A DNA stretch of 64,000 nucleotides from Maea johnstoni (Eukaryota > Annelida > Polychaeta > Spionida > Magelonidae). Every line of letters starts with the position of its first letter. Position 1 is the stretch's first letter. Made by a program: the position numbers and the translations under genes. The notes under the pieces are model-generated. The model was not told the DNA's origin, did no database searches, and saw nothing but the letters and a program-made list of their open reading frames with translations. Shown one piece after another: positions 49,320 to 60,154 of this stretch. The stretch lies in contig OZ012687.1 in the NCBI GenBank assembly GCA_963942565.1, forward strand, positions 15,357,562 to 15,421,561, in the 5' to 3' direction.

Positions 49320-50245
49320 GGGATGTATCTGAGAGTAAAAGGTTAAAATCAATGATGTAGGTCTAGAGAAAGGGGTTTGTTTCAACATATTAATGGCCAA
49401 TAGAGGTTAGGACTTAAGAAGAAGGGGTTGCGTATTAACAAGTTAATAGCTAATGGAGGTCTAGCAGAAAAAGTTTGGGCATGAAATGATAACGGAGGTC
49501 TAGAGGAAGGGTTTTGGGTATGAAAGGGCTAATGGAGGTCTAGTAGAAAAGATTTGGGCATGAAATGATAACGGAGATCTAGAGGAAGGGGTTTGGGTAT
49601 GAAAGGGTTAATGGAGGTCTAGAGGAAGGGGGTTTGGGTATGAAAGGGTTAATGGAGGTCTAGAGGAAGGGGGTTTGGGTATGAAAGGGTTAATGGAGGT
49701 CTAGAGGAAGGGGGTTTGGGTATGAAAGGGTTAATGGAGGTCTAGAGGAAGAGGGTTTGGGTATGAAAGGGTTAATGGAGGTCTAGAGGAAGGGGGTTTG
49801 GGTATGAAAGGGTTAATGGAGGACTAGAGGAAGGGGTTTAGGTATGAAAGGGTTAATGGAGGTCTAGAGGAAGGGGGTTTGGGTGGGTATGAAAGGGTTA
49901 ATGGAGGTCTAGAGGAAGGGGGTTTGGGTATGAAAGAGTTAATGGATGTCTAGGGTAAGGGAGGGGGTTGGGTTTGAAAGGGTTAATAAATATAGAACGG
50001 GATGTGTTATGTATAAAAGGATTAATAGAGATCCATTAGAGAGTTCAATGGAGGTCTAGAAAGACAGGTAGGGTATGTTAAAGAGTTATATATAAATAGA
50101 TGGAGGTCTAGACACATCAGGTATGTAAGGAATTAATAGAGGTGGTGAGGGCCGGGTAGGCATAAAAGGGTTAATGGAAAACTAGTTGAAATATGTGTTG
50201 GGTATGTAAGGGTTAAATGGGGAGCTCTGGAGGTCTAGAGGGATG
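49320..50245 (+). repeat. Minisatellite, ~20 units of 41 bp
   Basis: Unit TTAATGGAGGTCTAGAGGAA plus GGGGGTTTGGGTATGAAAGG and G (41 bases). Nearly perfect between 49590 and 49950, decaying on both sides. Confidence 0.95.
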
Positions 50246-50284
50246 TGTCAAGGAAGACGTAAAATCACTAATTAGATCTTGAGC

Positions 50285-50430
50285 TCCACCCATCACCCGC
50301 CTTGGCTGCAGGCTGGCGGGCGGGCGGGCGGGGCCGGGGCGGCGGTGGCGAGGAACGGGCTGATCGCAGCGCCTGATGGCTGCTGCTGGACCAACGTCAT
50401 AGACGCCTGGCCCGGCCACGCGCTAATGGA
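50285..50430. other. GC-rich island
   Basis: GGCGGGCGGGCGGGCGGGG and GGGGCGGCGGTGGCG with CpGs, ~140 bases, in an otherwise AT-rich intron. GC-box-like (GGGGCGG). The minus-strand 68-codon frame has no domain. Could be a small CpG island or promoter. Confidence 0.35.
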
Positions 50431-50597
50431 GGGGGCTCCCAGTTAGCCTCAATTACCCCAGCACCCTGAGTGACAGCAGCCAGGGCACTGCAAAATGCAT
50501 GCCCTCTCCTTTGATTAAAATATAGTTGCTGCCAGTAGGATGATATACTACACAAGAGATGGGCAGGGATTTCAGTGGGCTTTCAAGGTGATGGGAT

Positions 50598-50695
50598 CCC
50601 TGGGTAAAATGTAAAACATGTTATGATGGGAGAACATGTTTTACCATGTTATAACATGTCTTACCATGAAATCCCATGTTGAAAAAACATGATAG
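50598..50695. mobile_element. Short relative of the 3.8-kb TIR element
   Basis: Starts CCCTGGGTAAAATGTAAAAC, then ACATGTT, ACATGTTTTACCATGTTATA and CATGTTGAAAAAACATG: the same terminus type and palindromes as 42634-46471, without its interior or other end. Confidence 0.55.
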
Positions 50696-51417
50696 TCCTA
50701 ATTGCCTCTCGAGCCAAAATAATGACCAAGTGTAGTTTTGTGTGTAGTTTGTCTTATGAATATCAGAGGGATATATAAAAAATTATCAAGCTGTTTCGGG
50801 CACTATAGATTTGATTATAACCCCATTAATGCAAATCTTTCCAAGACCAAATGGACGCCCAAGAACTGCTCACATTTAGTGGCACCACCTATAGTGAAAA
50901 GTCAGAATTTTTACCTGCGAAAGGTTGATGACTTCCACTGAAAGAATTTACTGCTCTGCCCAGTGATCAATAGGGAATCCATGATATCAACTGAAACAAT
51001 GACTGTTTAAAACACCCATCCACACTGAGAAAATCCTCTTAGTCCTTCTAATGCTGCAAGATAACCTAATTTCCACCATTTTGTCGCATAAAGACAATAA
51101 CAAGATTGCTCGCGTTATTAGATCGGCACGGCCATTTAACACGCCAAAACAAGAGCAAAGTGCTTGTGCCAAAAATAGCCTCCATTCCGCTATAGTCATG
51201 CCACTTCCATTTAGTGCTAAGTGTTTTCAGCATTCGCAGGTTGGCTATTGTAATACGCAGACTGATTAACCCTTACCTGTCTGCACCACCTGAGGGCCAG
51301 ACTATTGCGGCCGGATCCATCCAATCAGAGAATCTCTTGGAAAATATGCAAGGGAGAAATTTTGATCAGGAACCTAACAACTCTCCTTCAGATACTTAGT
51401 ACATGTCTGCCATATCA
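50696..51417. other. Spacer, nothing recognised
   Basis: Mixed sequence; frames at 50987-51269 have no domain. Confidence 0.35.
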
Positions 51418-51621
51418 TTAACCCTATCAATGCTGAGGCTACTTTTCATCCAAAGCACACAGATTCAAAGATTCTTAAAAAAACATCTAAACCCTGTCAT
51501 GTTGGTATTCATTAGAAAGCTCTCACCAAGGACTCTCAGATGAGTACCCATGAGCCCATGTTTCAGGCTCTTTGCATCATCTTGTATGGGCCAAATTAGC
51601 CACCAGCAGCATAAGGGTTAG
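51418..51621 (+). mobile_element. piggyBac-like MITE, copy 19
   Basis: Left TTAACCCTATCAATGCTGAG, right CAGCAGCATAAGGGTTAG; ~10 bases shorter in the AT-rich right third. Confidence 0.8.
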
Positions 51622-51836
51622 GTTAAGCATGCTCTGTGATAAATTCACTCATCTAAAAGTGCCTGCTTCATCTGGCCTGGTACAACAAAGCATAGCCTAA
51701 CTAACTTGATTGGCACATAAAGGTGAATCACAACCCTTCCTTTTTCATCTAGAGATCATATCTCAAAAACAATTTAAGCATTGAATGGTCGAGAGTTGTT
51801 TGGATGTTTTAAAAATCATAGGGAATTACTGCAGAC

Positions 51837-52054
51837 TTAACCCTTCCAATGCTCAGAGGTCACAATTTTGTCCAAAGCACACAGATGCAAAAGTTTTTGA
51901 AAACCACATAATCCCTGTCTTGTTGGTATTAATAAAATAGCTCTCACAGAGTACTCTCATATGAGTACCCATTTGCCAGGGTTTTGGTCATTTTTCAGGT
52001 TTTTTTGCATCATTTGGTATCGACCAAATTAGCCACCAGCAGCATAAGGGTTAA
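51837..52054 (+). mobile_element. piggyBac-like MITE, copy 20
   Basis: Full length, TTAA at both ends; a few inserted bases after AATGCTCAGAGGTCAC. Confidence 0.82.
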
Positions 52055-53247
<1,193 letters not shown>

Positions 53248-53340
53248 TACCCCATGAGTCCTGGTGTGCCTCTTAATGAACCTAACCGACTGTATAAGGA
53301 TTTATAATTTAATTGATTTGATTTGTGAGATGAAGAGAAA

Positions 53341-53358
53341 ATCATCATCATCATCATA
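53341..53358. repeat. Short ATC run
   Basis: Six ATC triplets. Confidence 0.85.
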
Positions 53359-53359
53359 A

Positions 53360-53850
53360 TTTTAATCTAATATTACCATTATGAACATTGCCATATTTTC
53401 CGTCATCTTGATCTGACCTGCAGTAGTCAAAATTACCATCTAATTTTTTATTTATTTCCTATTCCTTGCTAGGTTTGTTAAGCTGGTGCATGCGTTTCCA
53501 CCGAGACAATCCCGCTAATGTTTTGCCAATACGCTAGCTGCAGACGAGCCACAACTGCTATTGTGCAGCGCTGCTTCACGGAGACGATAATACCGATAGT
53601 TAGTTCTTCTCCAAGTGATAAATTCTCACCTCAGTTTTTGCAGCTATTTTTAGCCCGCAGTTAAGATCTTGGAGAGAACTACATTTACCTTCTAGTGCTC
53701 TGCGTGCAATTTATAGTAAATACAAAGCCAAGGACGACTCGTGAGATGGCGAACAATATCTCACGAGCTCCCTGAGGCAAGCTGGAGAAGAGCGGGAAAC
53801 CAGGCTGAAGTATTCCAGGAGTATAGACAGGGAGGTGCTTCTCAGAGGGG
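53360..53850. other. Complex spacer
   Basis: 53480-53720 is of mixed composition with CpGs and no supported frame; candidate noncoding element. Confidence 0.25.
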
Positions 53851-53858
53851 GTTTCCAG

Positions 53859-54238
53859 TAGGGATGTCATCGATAGTCGACAAATCGATAAATAATAAAA
53901 AATACACTTTTCCTAGACATTTTCCTGTTAAACTAATGCAAAGTGAAACTCTGACTAAATATTGAAGTATTTTATATGGCTTTTGTAAGAGAGATTGGAG
54001 GGAATGATTTATTTTACTCAGGCATATGGCTAAGACACATGTCATCGAACCGCATCGAATCGTATCGATATATCAGAAAGAGTATAGCAATTATTCAAAT
54101 CAAAAAAAGAAGGGATATCAATGACATCCCTATAAATAATTGTGCTCTACAAGAGAGTTACAGCGTATCAAATCGAATCGAATCAAAAAATATATCAATT
54201 AATCGAGTCGATAAAATTTTATATCAATGACATCACTA
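53859..54238. mobile_element. hAT-like MITE, 380 bp, with 8-bp target duplication
   Basis: Ends TAGGGATGTCATCGATAGTC and TATCAATGACATCACTA form imperfect inverted termini. GTTTCCAG flanks both sides (53851-53858 and 54239-54246), an 8-base duplication as made by hAT transposases. A second terminus-like TATCAATGACATCCCTA lies inside near 54116-54132, suggesting an internal rearrangement. Repeated ATCGAATCGAATC and ATCGATA words inside; no coding capacity. Confidence 0.8.
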
Positions 54239-54246
54239 GTTTCCAG

Positions 54247-55699
54247 TCCACAGCCACAATTAGAGATCAGTGCCAATTGTTTATACGTCCATTTATTATG
54301 TGGCCAAATATGTCCAGAGTATTTTGTTAATAGTGTTGTGACCATAGCATTCATCAGAGAATACCTGAAGATGAAACATTAAATAGAAATTGACCCAAGC
54401 ATTTCACTAAAAATGCTGCCATTTGATGGATATCAATAAAATTCGGGCTTTGTTGGCATTAAGCGTATGAATGAATGAAGTTACGATTGGAATGTGAAGA
54501 GGGGTTTGGCAACACTAATATTTTACCCATGGTGTCCAGCACAGGGCCCATTCAAAAACCTACTACCCACTGGTAGATTTTTATTTCTATTTTCACCGTA
54601 ACCAAAAATAGTGATGCAAATTCAAACACACAAAAGTCAACCAAAAACAAAAGAATTGTTTCAGTTGGAGAAAACATTAAATATGCCAGATTTACTGTTA
54701 CCTCCCTCAAAAAACATTATTTCAATCAATTTTTGTCCTGCCCCCTCCTAACTAAACAAATTTGTAAAATTAATGCAAAATAATTGGTCTAACCAATACT
54801 ATGACAAAATCACCTCAACTGACTTACTTATAGAATAGAGACTTCTGTAAACCAAATGCACGTGCTATTCTAATAAACATATTTTATGGCATCCTGATCC
54901 ATATACTTAGTGAGGAGGTAATTATAACCTGATTGTCTTTTTTCAAATTCAAAAATGATCTATAACAAAAATGTATATATTAAAGATTCAATGAGCTTCA
55001 ATATTTTTTTTGTGATCAAGACTGACTTGCAATGTGGAAATGTCTTTTGTCTCAACCGTTCACATTTGTAACTCACATTAATATGATGCATATACGAATA
55101 TCTTGATGAGATAATTGTTTGAAAAATATATATTTGATAGGGATATGTTTATTATGTTATCAGATTCAAACCAACAAACAACTCTCCTTCAAAGATTTTG
55201 CAATTTTTTGCCTAACTCCCAAGTAAAGGCAATTCCGGTTAGTGACCGATAAAACTTATCATATCATTTCAACTTTCAAATTATAAGGTTTTATAACTAT
55301 TTAGGAGAATTTGACTGGCCCCCTATATACGCTATCCTTGCTATTTGCTCCACAATCTAAATAGGATGAAAATACCTTGAATTTGATAAATCACTAAGAA
55401 AATTTCTAATACTAAGAAAGGATGATTAAACACCAAATGATTTCATTTGATCAGAAACCATTTTTTTATTGATTATACTCAGAGCTAATCCAAATGATAT
55501 TTAATAATCCAGGTATGTGTGTATTTCATATATTCTAGCAATATGATTTACAACTCATCCAAGCTGGTGCATATCATAGTAACCCATTTCTTCAAATGAA
55601 TCATGAGTTAATGGGCCACATTTTTGAACCCATTGTGCTACAGCCTGTTGTCAGCTACTTTATTAGATAAGTGTCTGTTCCTCCACCGATAGCATCACA
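54247..55699. other. AT-rich spacer, nothing recognised
   Basis: No repeat, motif cluster or frame. Confidence 0.45.
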
Positions 55700-55950
55700 A
55701 ATTTAACTTTAATACTGTTGCCATGACGACAGTAGCCTCTAACCAGTATTTTAGCGCGTCGGTGTTGAAACTTTTAGGTCTTTCCACCATGTAGCCCGAG
55801 GCATACTAATGCCATTAATCGCTATAACGTGTGTCAAATCGCGGTGATGTATCTACGTAAGGCATATCACTTTATTATAAAATAAAGTTCCCCGTCACTT
55901 TCTCTGACGTCAGTTCGAAAAGAGAGCTCGTTAAAATACCTTTCAGGTAA
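55700..55950. promoter_or_regulatory. Candidate regulatory island with CRE and X-box-like sites
   Basis: A complex, CpG-containing block in otherwise AT-rich sequence. A perfect palindromic CRE, TGACGTCA, is at 55905-55912. GTTGCCATGACGAC at 55717-55730 resembles the RFX X-box with two changes. No repeat family or reading frame explains the block. It could be an enhancer or a minor promoter, or simply unique sequence. Confidence 0.3.
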
Positions 55951-57173
55951 GGTGTTGTAACACAATTTAAATGATAACCCTTTAGTGCGTGTAACACCTA
56001 AACACTGCTGTACCACTTGGGGAATATTTTCATAACTTAATGGTAATGTTAATCAGAAGCAGACAACTATCCTTTAAATGTAATATTTCATGAAGTATGC
56101 GCCATTCATGAATTGTTTTTTAAGGTCAAAAGAATTTATATAATACTCTTCATATGTCACTCATTAGACACTGTGACTGTTTCAATAGCACAAAATGTGA
56201 GATAAATTGTTCAAATTCTTTTATTGTAAGAGATTATTATTTTAAAGTAAATAACATGATAACATCAATGTAAGAGGAATCAAACAGAGCTTTAATAGAA
56301 AAAAATCTGACTTGCAAAATGAGGAAAAGCAACTGAAGATAAACGTGAACTAATTAGCCCATTTTATTCAGGCCATTAGCTGATTACTGGCCTTAACGAA
56401 CCGAAATGCCCCTATCTGCAATAATATGTCATGTGGTACGCAGAGAACCCTAGAGATCACAAGTAACATATAAACACACTGCCAAGCTTACTCTGTGAAG
56501 GTTGCACTAACTTAGCCCATGCGTTTCCTCCCAATAGGGTCCGGCTAATTTCATTGCATTAATGTGGTTAAGGCTGTTGTTTTTGCGGGTGTGCACTAAT
56601 AACTTGTTTTTCACCCAATATGTGACCCAGGAAGGTCGACTCAACCTGAGTTTGTCGTAATTCCATTGTTATGTCTATTTCTCCTTCATCCCCCCCTTTT
56701 GATATAGAAATCAATTACCCTTCTCGGACAAGTGGCTATGTTATTCATATACAATATATATAGTGCATTTCTCTATAGTAGTAACCTGATCGAGGCACCA
56801 CAAAGCAAGTATTGAGTGTAGCCTACTGTTTTCAATAAAAATATTACCTAATATTCCGTTGGATCAAAATGCTTAGTGCAGAAAGCCGGTTGTTGTGTGG
56901 TGTGGATGCGAACATGAAAATATCAGTGGCTCCAAAATTTGTTCCCATTAAACAACATCAAAATCAATATCTGAAATCGAGCTGCAAAAAAGAGGTATTC
57001 AACAGTACAAAATTCATACAAACAGACCTGCTAAATAAGGTCAGAATAAAGAAAGTTGTCATCCACTACTCTCAAAAAACATAGGATGCAACATTGAAAT
57101 GGCAGCTTACAGAGGAGAATTAGTACAAAACAATGTCAAAGCTGAAAGACAAAAAATAGGCAGCAAAGATGTT
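55951..57173. other. AT-rich spacer, nothing recognised
   Basis: The 71-codon frame at 56869-57084 has no recognised domain. Confidence 0.4.
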
Positions 57174-57187
57174 GTTGCTATAGCAAC
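57174..57187. promoter_or_regulatory. Palindromic RFX X-box-like site
   Basis: GTTGCTATAGCAAC is a perfect 14-base palindrome close to the RFX consensus (GTNRCC, spacer, RGYAAC). Similar sites are at 26809-26821, 39731-39744, 42171-42184 and 55717-55730. Confidence 0.3.
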
Positions 57188-57367
57188 ATGGTTACCGTCA
57201 ATAGCAAAAAGTCAAAAGAGAAAAAAAGAGGAAATAAAAAATAATTGAGTAAAATCTGGTATACCTTGATTAGAATATAATTAGTAGAAGCTCTCGGGCG
57301 AAGACAAAGCGAGGTTTGAGATGTAAGGTAATAGAGAGTTAAAATGATGACCAAGACTTATAGATAA

Positions 57368-57712
57368 CAAGAAGAAGAAGAAGAAGAAGAAGAAGAAGAA
57401 GAAGAAGAAGAAGAAGAAGAAGAAGAAGGAGAAGAAGAAGAAGTAGAAGAAGGAGAAGAAGAAGAAGAAGAAGAAGAAGGAGAAGAAGAAGGAGAAGAAG
57501 GAGAAGAAGATGAAGGAAGAGGAGAAGGAGGGAGGAAGAAAAGGGTAAGAAGGGGAAAAGGGAGAAGAGGGAGAAGGAAAAGGATAAGGAGAGGAGGAAA
57601 CGAATGAGGAGGTAAAAAGAGGATGAAAAGGAGAGAAAAGAAGGGGAGGGAAAATCAGAAGGAAAGAAGGAGTAAGAGGAGGAGTAGAAGAAGAAGAGAA
57701 AGAAGCAAAATA
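57368..57712 (+). repeat. GAA-rich polypurine tract
   Basis: About 20 pure GAA triplets (57370-57428), then ~280 bases of GAA/GGA-rich, almost uninterrupted purine. The Phe/Leu-rich minus-strand frames are artefacts. Confidence 0.96.
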
Positions 57713-58515
57713 TGGCAGAGAAATACTGATACCTGCAGTGGGTGAAGGAAAACATGTCGTCCGCATGCGTTCACTATACCACTCATGTTCTGAGGGCCTT
57801 ATCATCAGACAAATGTTAACAACTAACAGAGGCATAGTTTAACTAATAAATTATAAAGTTTAGTGAATAGAACAACAGCGCAAACTTCAGTCAATTGCTC
57901 GAAAATCGAAAAAAGTTTTTTTTTTCAGAAAATGTTTTCATTTTCATTTTCTCAATCAATTTCCATTTTTTTGACAACTTGCAACAAATCTTTAAATCAA
58001 TCTAAACATTTTCAATTTATTTGCATATTTTTTCTCAAATTGCTGTGTCATTTTCAAACGATCTGCATAATTCTCTAGACATGAGACATTTTTAAACTAG
58101 TCATTTCTCAATGTGGTGAAAAAGCACATGATTGTCAGATTGTAAATGGACACTCAGAACACTGGTGGCGAATAGTGGCTAGAAATACTATCAGATACTG
58201 TACGATTATTATTGGGAAAGTTGGCGAGCTCCAAGACTACTAAGGTATACAGCAGGGCACTTCAAAATCACTCACTCGGGATGTGGCGCCGGTGGGACAG
58301 GGTACCATGTTATTTAGGGTAAGTCATTTCCTGATACCAGGTTAGTTGGGTGCATTGATGGGTTTAGGAGACCCTTTTGGTTGAATCCATGTTAAATCAC
58401 CCTAGTGGTCAGACACCGCTGAGAATATACCAAAAGCCATGGTGGTATTTCAAAAATATTTGGAAAGAGCTGGTTCCGCATTTAAGTGGAAGCACATCTT
58501 TCTTTCAAATATTCG
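57713..58515. other. Spacer
   Basis: T-rich 57915-58030; nothing recognised. Confidence 0.4.
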
Positions 58516-58728
58516 TTAACCCTTATGCTGCTGATGGCTAATTTGGCCTATACAAGTTGAGGGAAAAAAACTCAAAAATGATCGAAACCCAGCCAAATGG
58601 GTACTCATTTTAGAGTACCCATTAAGAGCTCTCCAATGAATACCAACATGACAGGGTTTAGGTTTTCAAAAATCTTTGCGTCCAAATTGTGCTTTGGAAG
58701 AAAGTAGTCTCAGCATTGGAAGGGTTAA
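58516..58728 (-). mobile_element. piggyBac-like MITE, copy 21
   Basis: Full length, TTAA at both ends, reverse orientation; the copy nearest to the alternative Shal exons. Confidence 0.82.
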
Positions 58729-59640
58729 AATTAAGTCAAATTTTTACGGTATAAGCATTGGTATCTGAGCACAAGGGCTATAAGCATGGGTGAATTTGTT
58801 AGATATCATCATTAATGTCTGAGGTTAATGGAATCAAGTTAAGGTAGAAGGAAAAGAACTTGTTAGAAAGATAAGGTCAAAAATGTTCAACAACCAGTAA
58901 GAAAAAATATCATTAGGCATTCAAATATATAAAATACATTCGTTGGAATAGCTCATTGTTTCCTTGTTCCTGGTTGATAATCTATCATGGCTTAATATGA
59001 ATTTGTACCTATTGGTTTTTTCTATCACCATTTGGTTGGCAGCTAGGCCAAGGGAAGGTTTAGCAATTCTCTTCACCCAGAAATCTCAACTGCAACTTCT
59101 TCATCACGGCATCATTTAGAATTTCCTTACTTAATTTATTGAGCAGAATGTTTGGATGGTCAAAAAAAAAACTAAATTGTTCACATTCTTCCTCAACCCA
59201 TATTCAAGTATAGCGCCCCTTTTGGGGTGCTATAAGTGTCACACATTTGTGATATCTTTCAAAGAAGAGCATCTTTTGGAAAATATTCAAATGAAAAATA
59301 TTCAACAGAATCCAAGTATCACCTCTGCTCCAAGTATTTTTTTTGAATTCATATCAATATCCAAAGTGCTATTGATCAGACATGATTTGCCATGGAAGAA
59401 GACATTCTGTGAAGTGGCCTTGTTGCTAATTACTTTAGGAGTTATGGCTCAAAGGAGTCAACTTTGTGGGAGATAATTTGTTGTTGGTGGCTGTTGCTGT
59501 ATACCTTACTAGATACCACTGTGTACTGGATGACCTAGATAACGAGTTATCGGGTTTTTCAACGACGACGACAACTAACGATGGTATAGTGGGCCTACAA
59601 TACGTGAGAGACACACTCAGGTGAACGACTGATAGAGAGC
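58729..59640. other. Intron sequence downstream of the paired Shal exons
   Basis: AT-rich; the frame at 59156-59476 on the plus strand shows no domain. Confidence 0.4.
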
Positions 59641-59646
59641 ATGTCA

Positions 59647-59647
<1 letters not shown>

Positions 59648-59681
<34 letters not shown>
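59648..59681. repeat. AGT microsatellite near the exon B donor
   Basis: About 11 AGT triplets, ~90 bases into the intron after version B. On the transcript strand it is ACT. Confidence 0.95.
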
Positions 59682-59767
59682 CTCGTAGGAGGAAGACACC
59701 ATCGACCAATCAACACTATCGACACATATATGGCACATGGAGCTCTGCCGCTGTTACATGCTCTCAC

Positions 59768-59930
59768 CTGTTGTGCCTTGCGCTTATCGGCTCTCTGATT
59801 CTGGTGATAAATTCTGCTGAAGTTTGACACTATAACTGGAACAGGAAGAGCTATTACCAGGACACCGCTCAGTGAGCACACGCCACCCACAACCTTCCCG
59901 GTGATGGTTTTGGGGACGATGTCGCCGTAA
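59768..59930 (-). CDS. Shal: Shal/Kv4 potassium channel, pore-S6 exon, version B (partial gene)
   Basis: Tandem paralogue of the preceding exon, same length (163 bases), same entry phase 2 and exit phase 0. It encodes [16 protein letters not shown] followed by the same S6 and tail as version A. Residues that differ from A: 7 (Lys for Asp), 10 (Thr for Ala), 13 (Val for Leu), 16 (Gly for Ser). All lie between the selectivity filter and the top of S6. Lys at position 7 is also what I recall in vertebrate Kv4 channels. The acceptor is TTCTTTTCAG before TTACGGCGAC, and the donor is CAACAG then GTGAGAG. The frame is open with no damage, so it reads as a functional exon and not a decayed copy. Joined after version A it would be read out of frame and hit a stop inside this exon near 59784, so A and B should be mutually exclusive. 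Confidence 0.95.
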
Positions 59931-59991
59931 CTGAAAAGAACAATCGAAATAAAACATTGAAGGAGGATAAGCCGGGAGAAGTCGCACTAAC
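59931..59991 (-). other. 61-base intron between the two alternative Shal exons
   Basis: It starts GTTAGTGCG and ends with a pyrimidine-rich tract and TTCTTTTCAG. At 61 bases it is far shorter than the >50-kb intron that follows. Whether A and B could physically be spliced together depends on the minimum intron size of this species. The reading frame rules out a useful product from that join in any case. Confidence 0.9.
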
Positions 59992-60154
59992 CTGTTGAGC
60001 TTTTCGCTTGTCCGCTCGCTGGTTCTGGTGGTAAATTCGGCTGAAGTTGGACACTATAACTGGTACAGGAAGAGCTATTACGAGGACACCGCTCAGTGAG
60101 CACACACTACCCACCAACTTGCCCGCAATTGTATCGGGCACTATGTCACCATAA
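59992..60154 (-). CDS. Shal: Shal/Kv4 potassium channel, pore-S6 exon, version A (partial gene)
   Basis: Internal exon of a Kv4 (Shal/KCND) voltage-gated K+ channel, which carries the somatodendritic A-type current in neurons and muscle as a plasma-membrane tetramer. It is 163 bases: one base completing the filter Gly codon, then 54 codons. In order: YGD of the selectivity filter (residues 1-3), outer vestibule [10 protein letters not shown]6 with [20 protein letters not shown] (residues 18-37, PVP hinge at 29-31), then the Kv4 hallmark [18 protein letters not shown]. The acceptor reads TTTCAG before TTATGGTGAC; the donor is CAACAG then GTTAGTG. Intron phase is 2 at entry and 0 at exit. The next exon in transcript order (59768-59930) is a second version of the same exon, 61 bases on. 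Family identity is certain from the S6 and tail match; that A and B alternate is inferred. Confidence 0.95.

Noticed and set aside
49320-50245. Interstitial telomeric repeat, suggested by GGGTTAAT
   Set aside because: The unit is 41 bp with one GGGTTAA; there is no TTAGGG array.
57281-57835. 184-codon Phe/Ser/Pro-rich minus-strand frame
   Set aside because: Read through the GAA polypurine tract; composition is explained by the repeat.
59435-59890. 151-codon frame continuing from the S6 exon to [12 protein letters not shown]
   Set aside because: It runs through a good donor (GTGAGAG) into a repeat; intron retention is possible but nothing supports it as a normal product.
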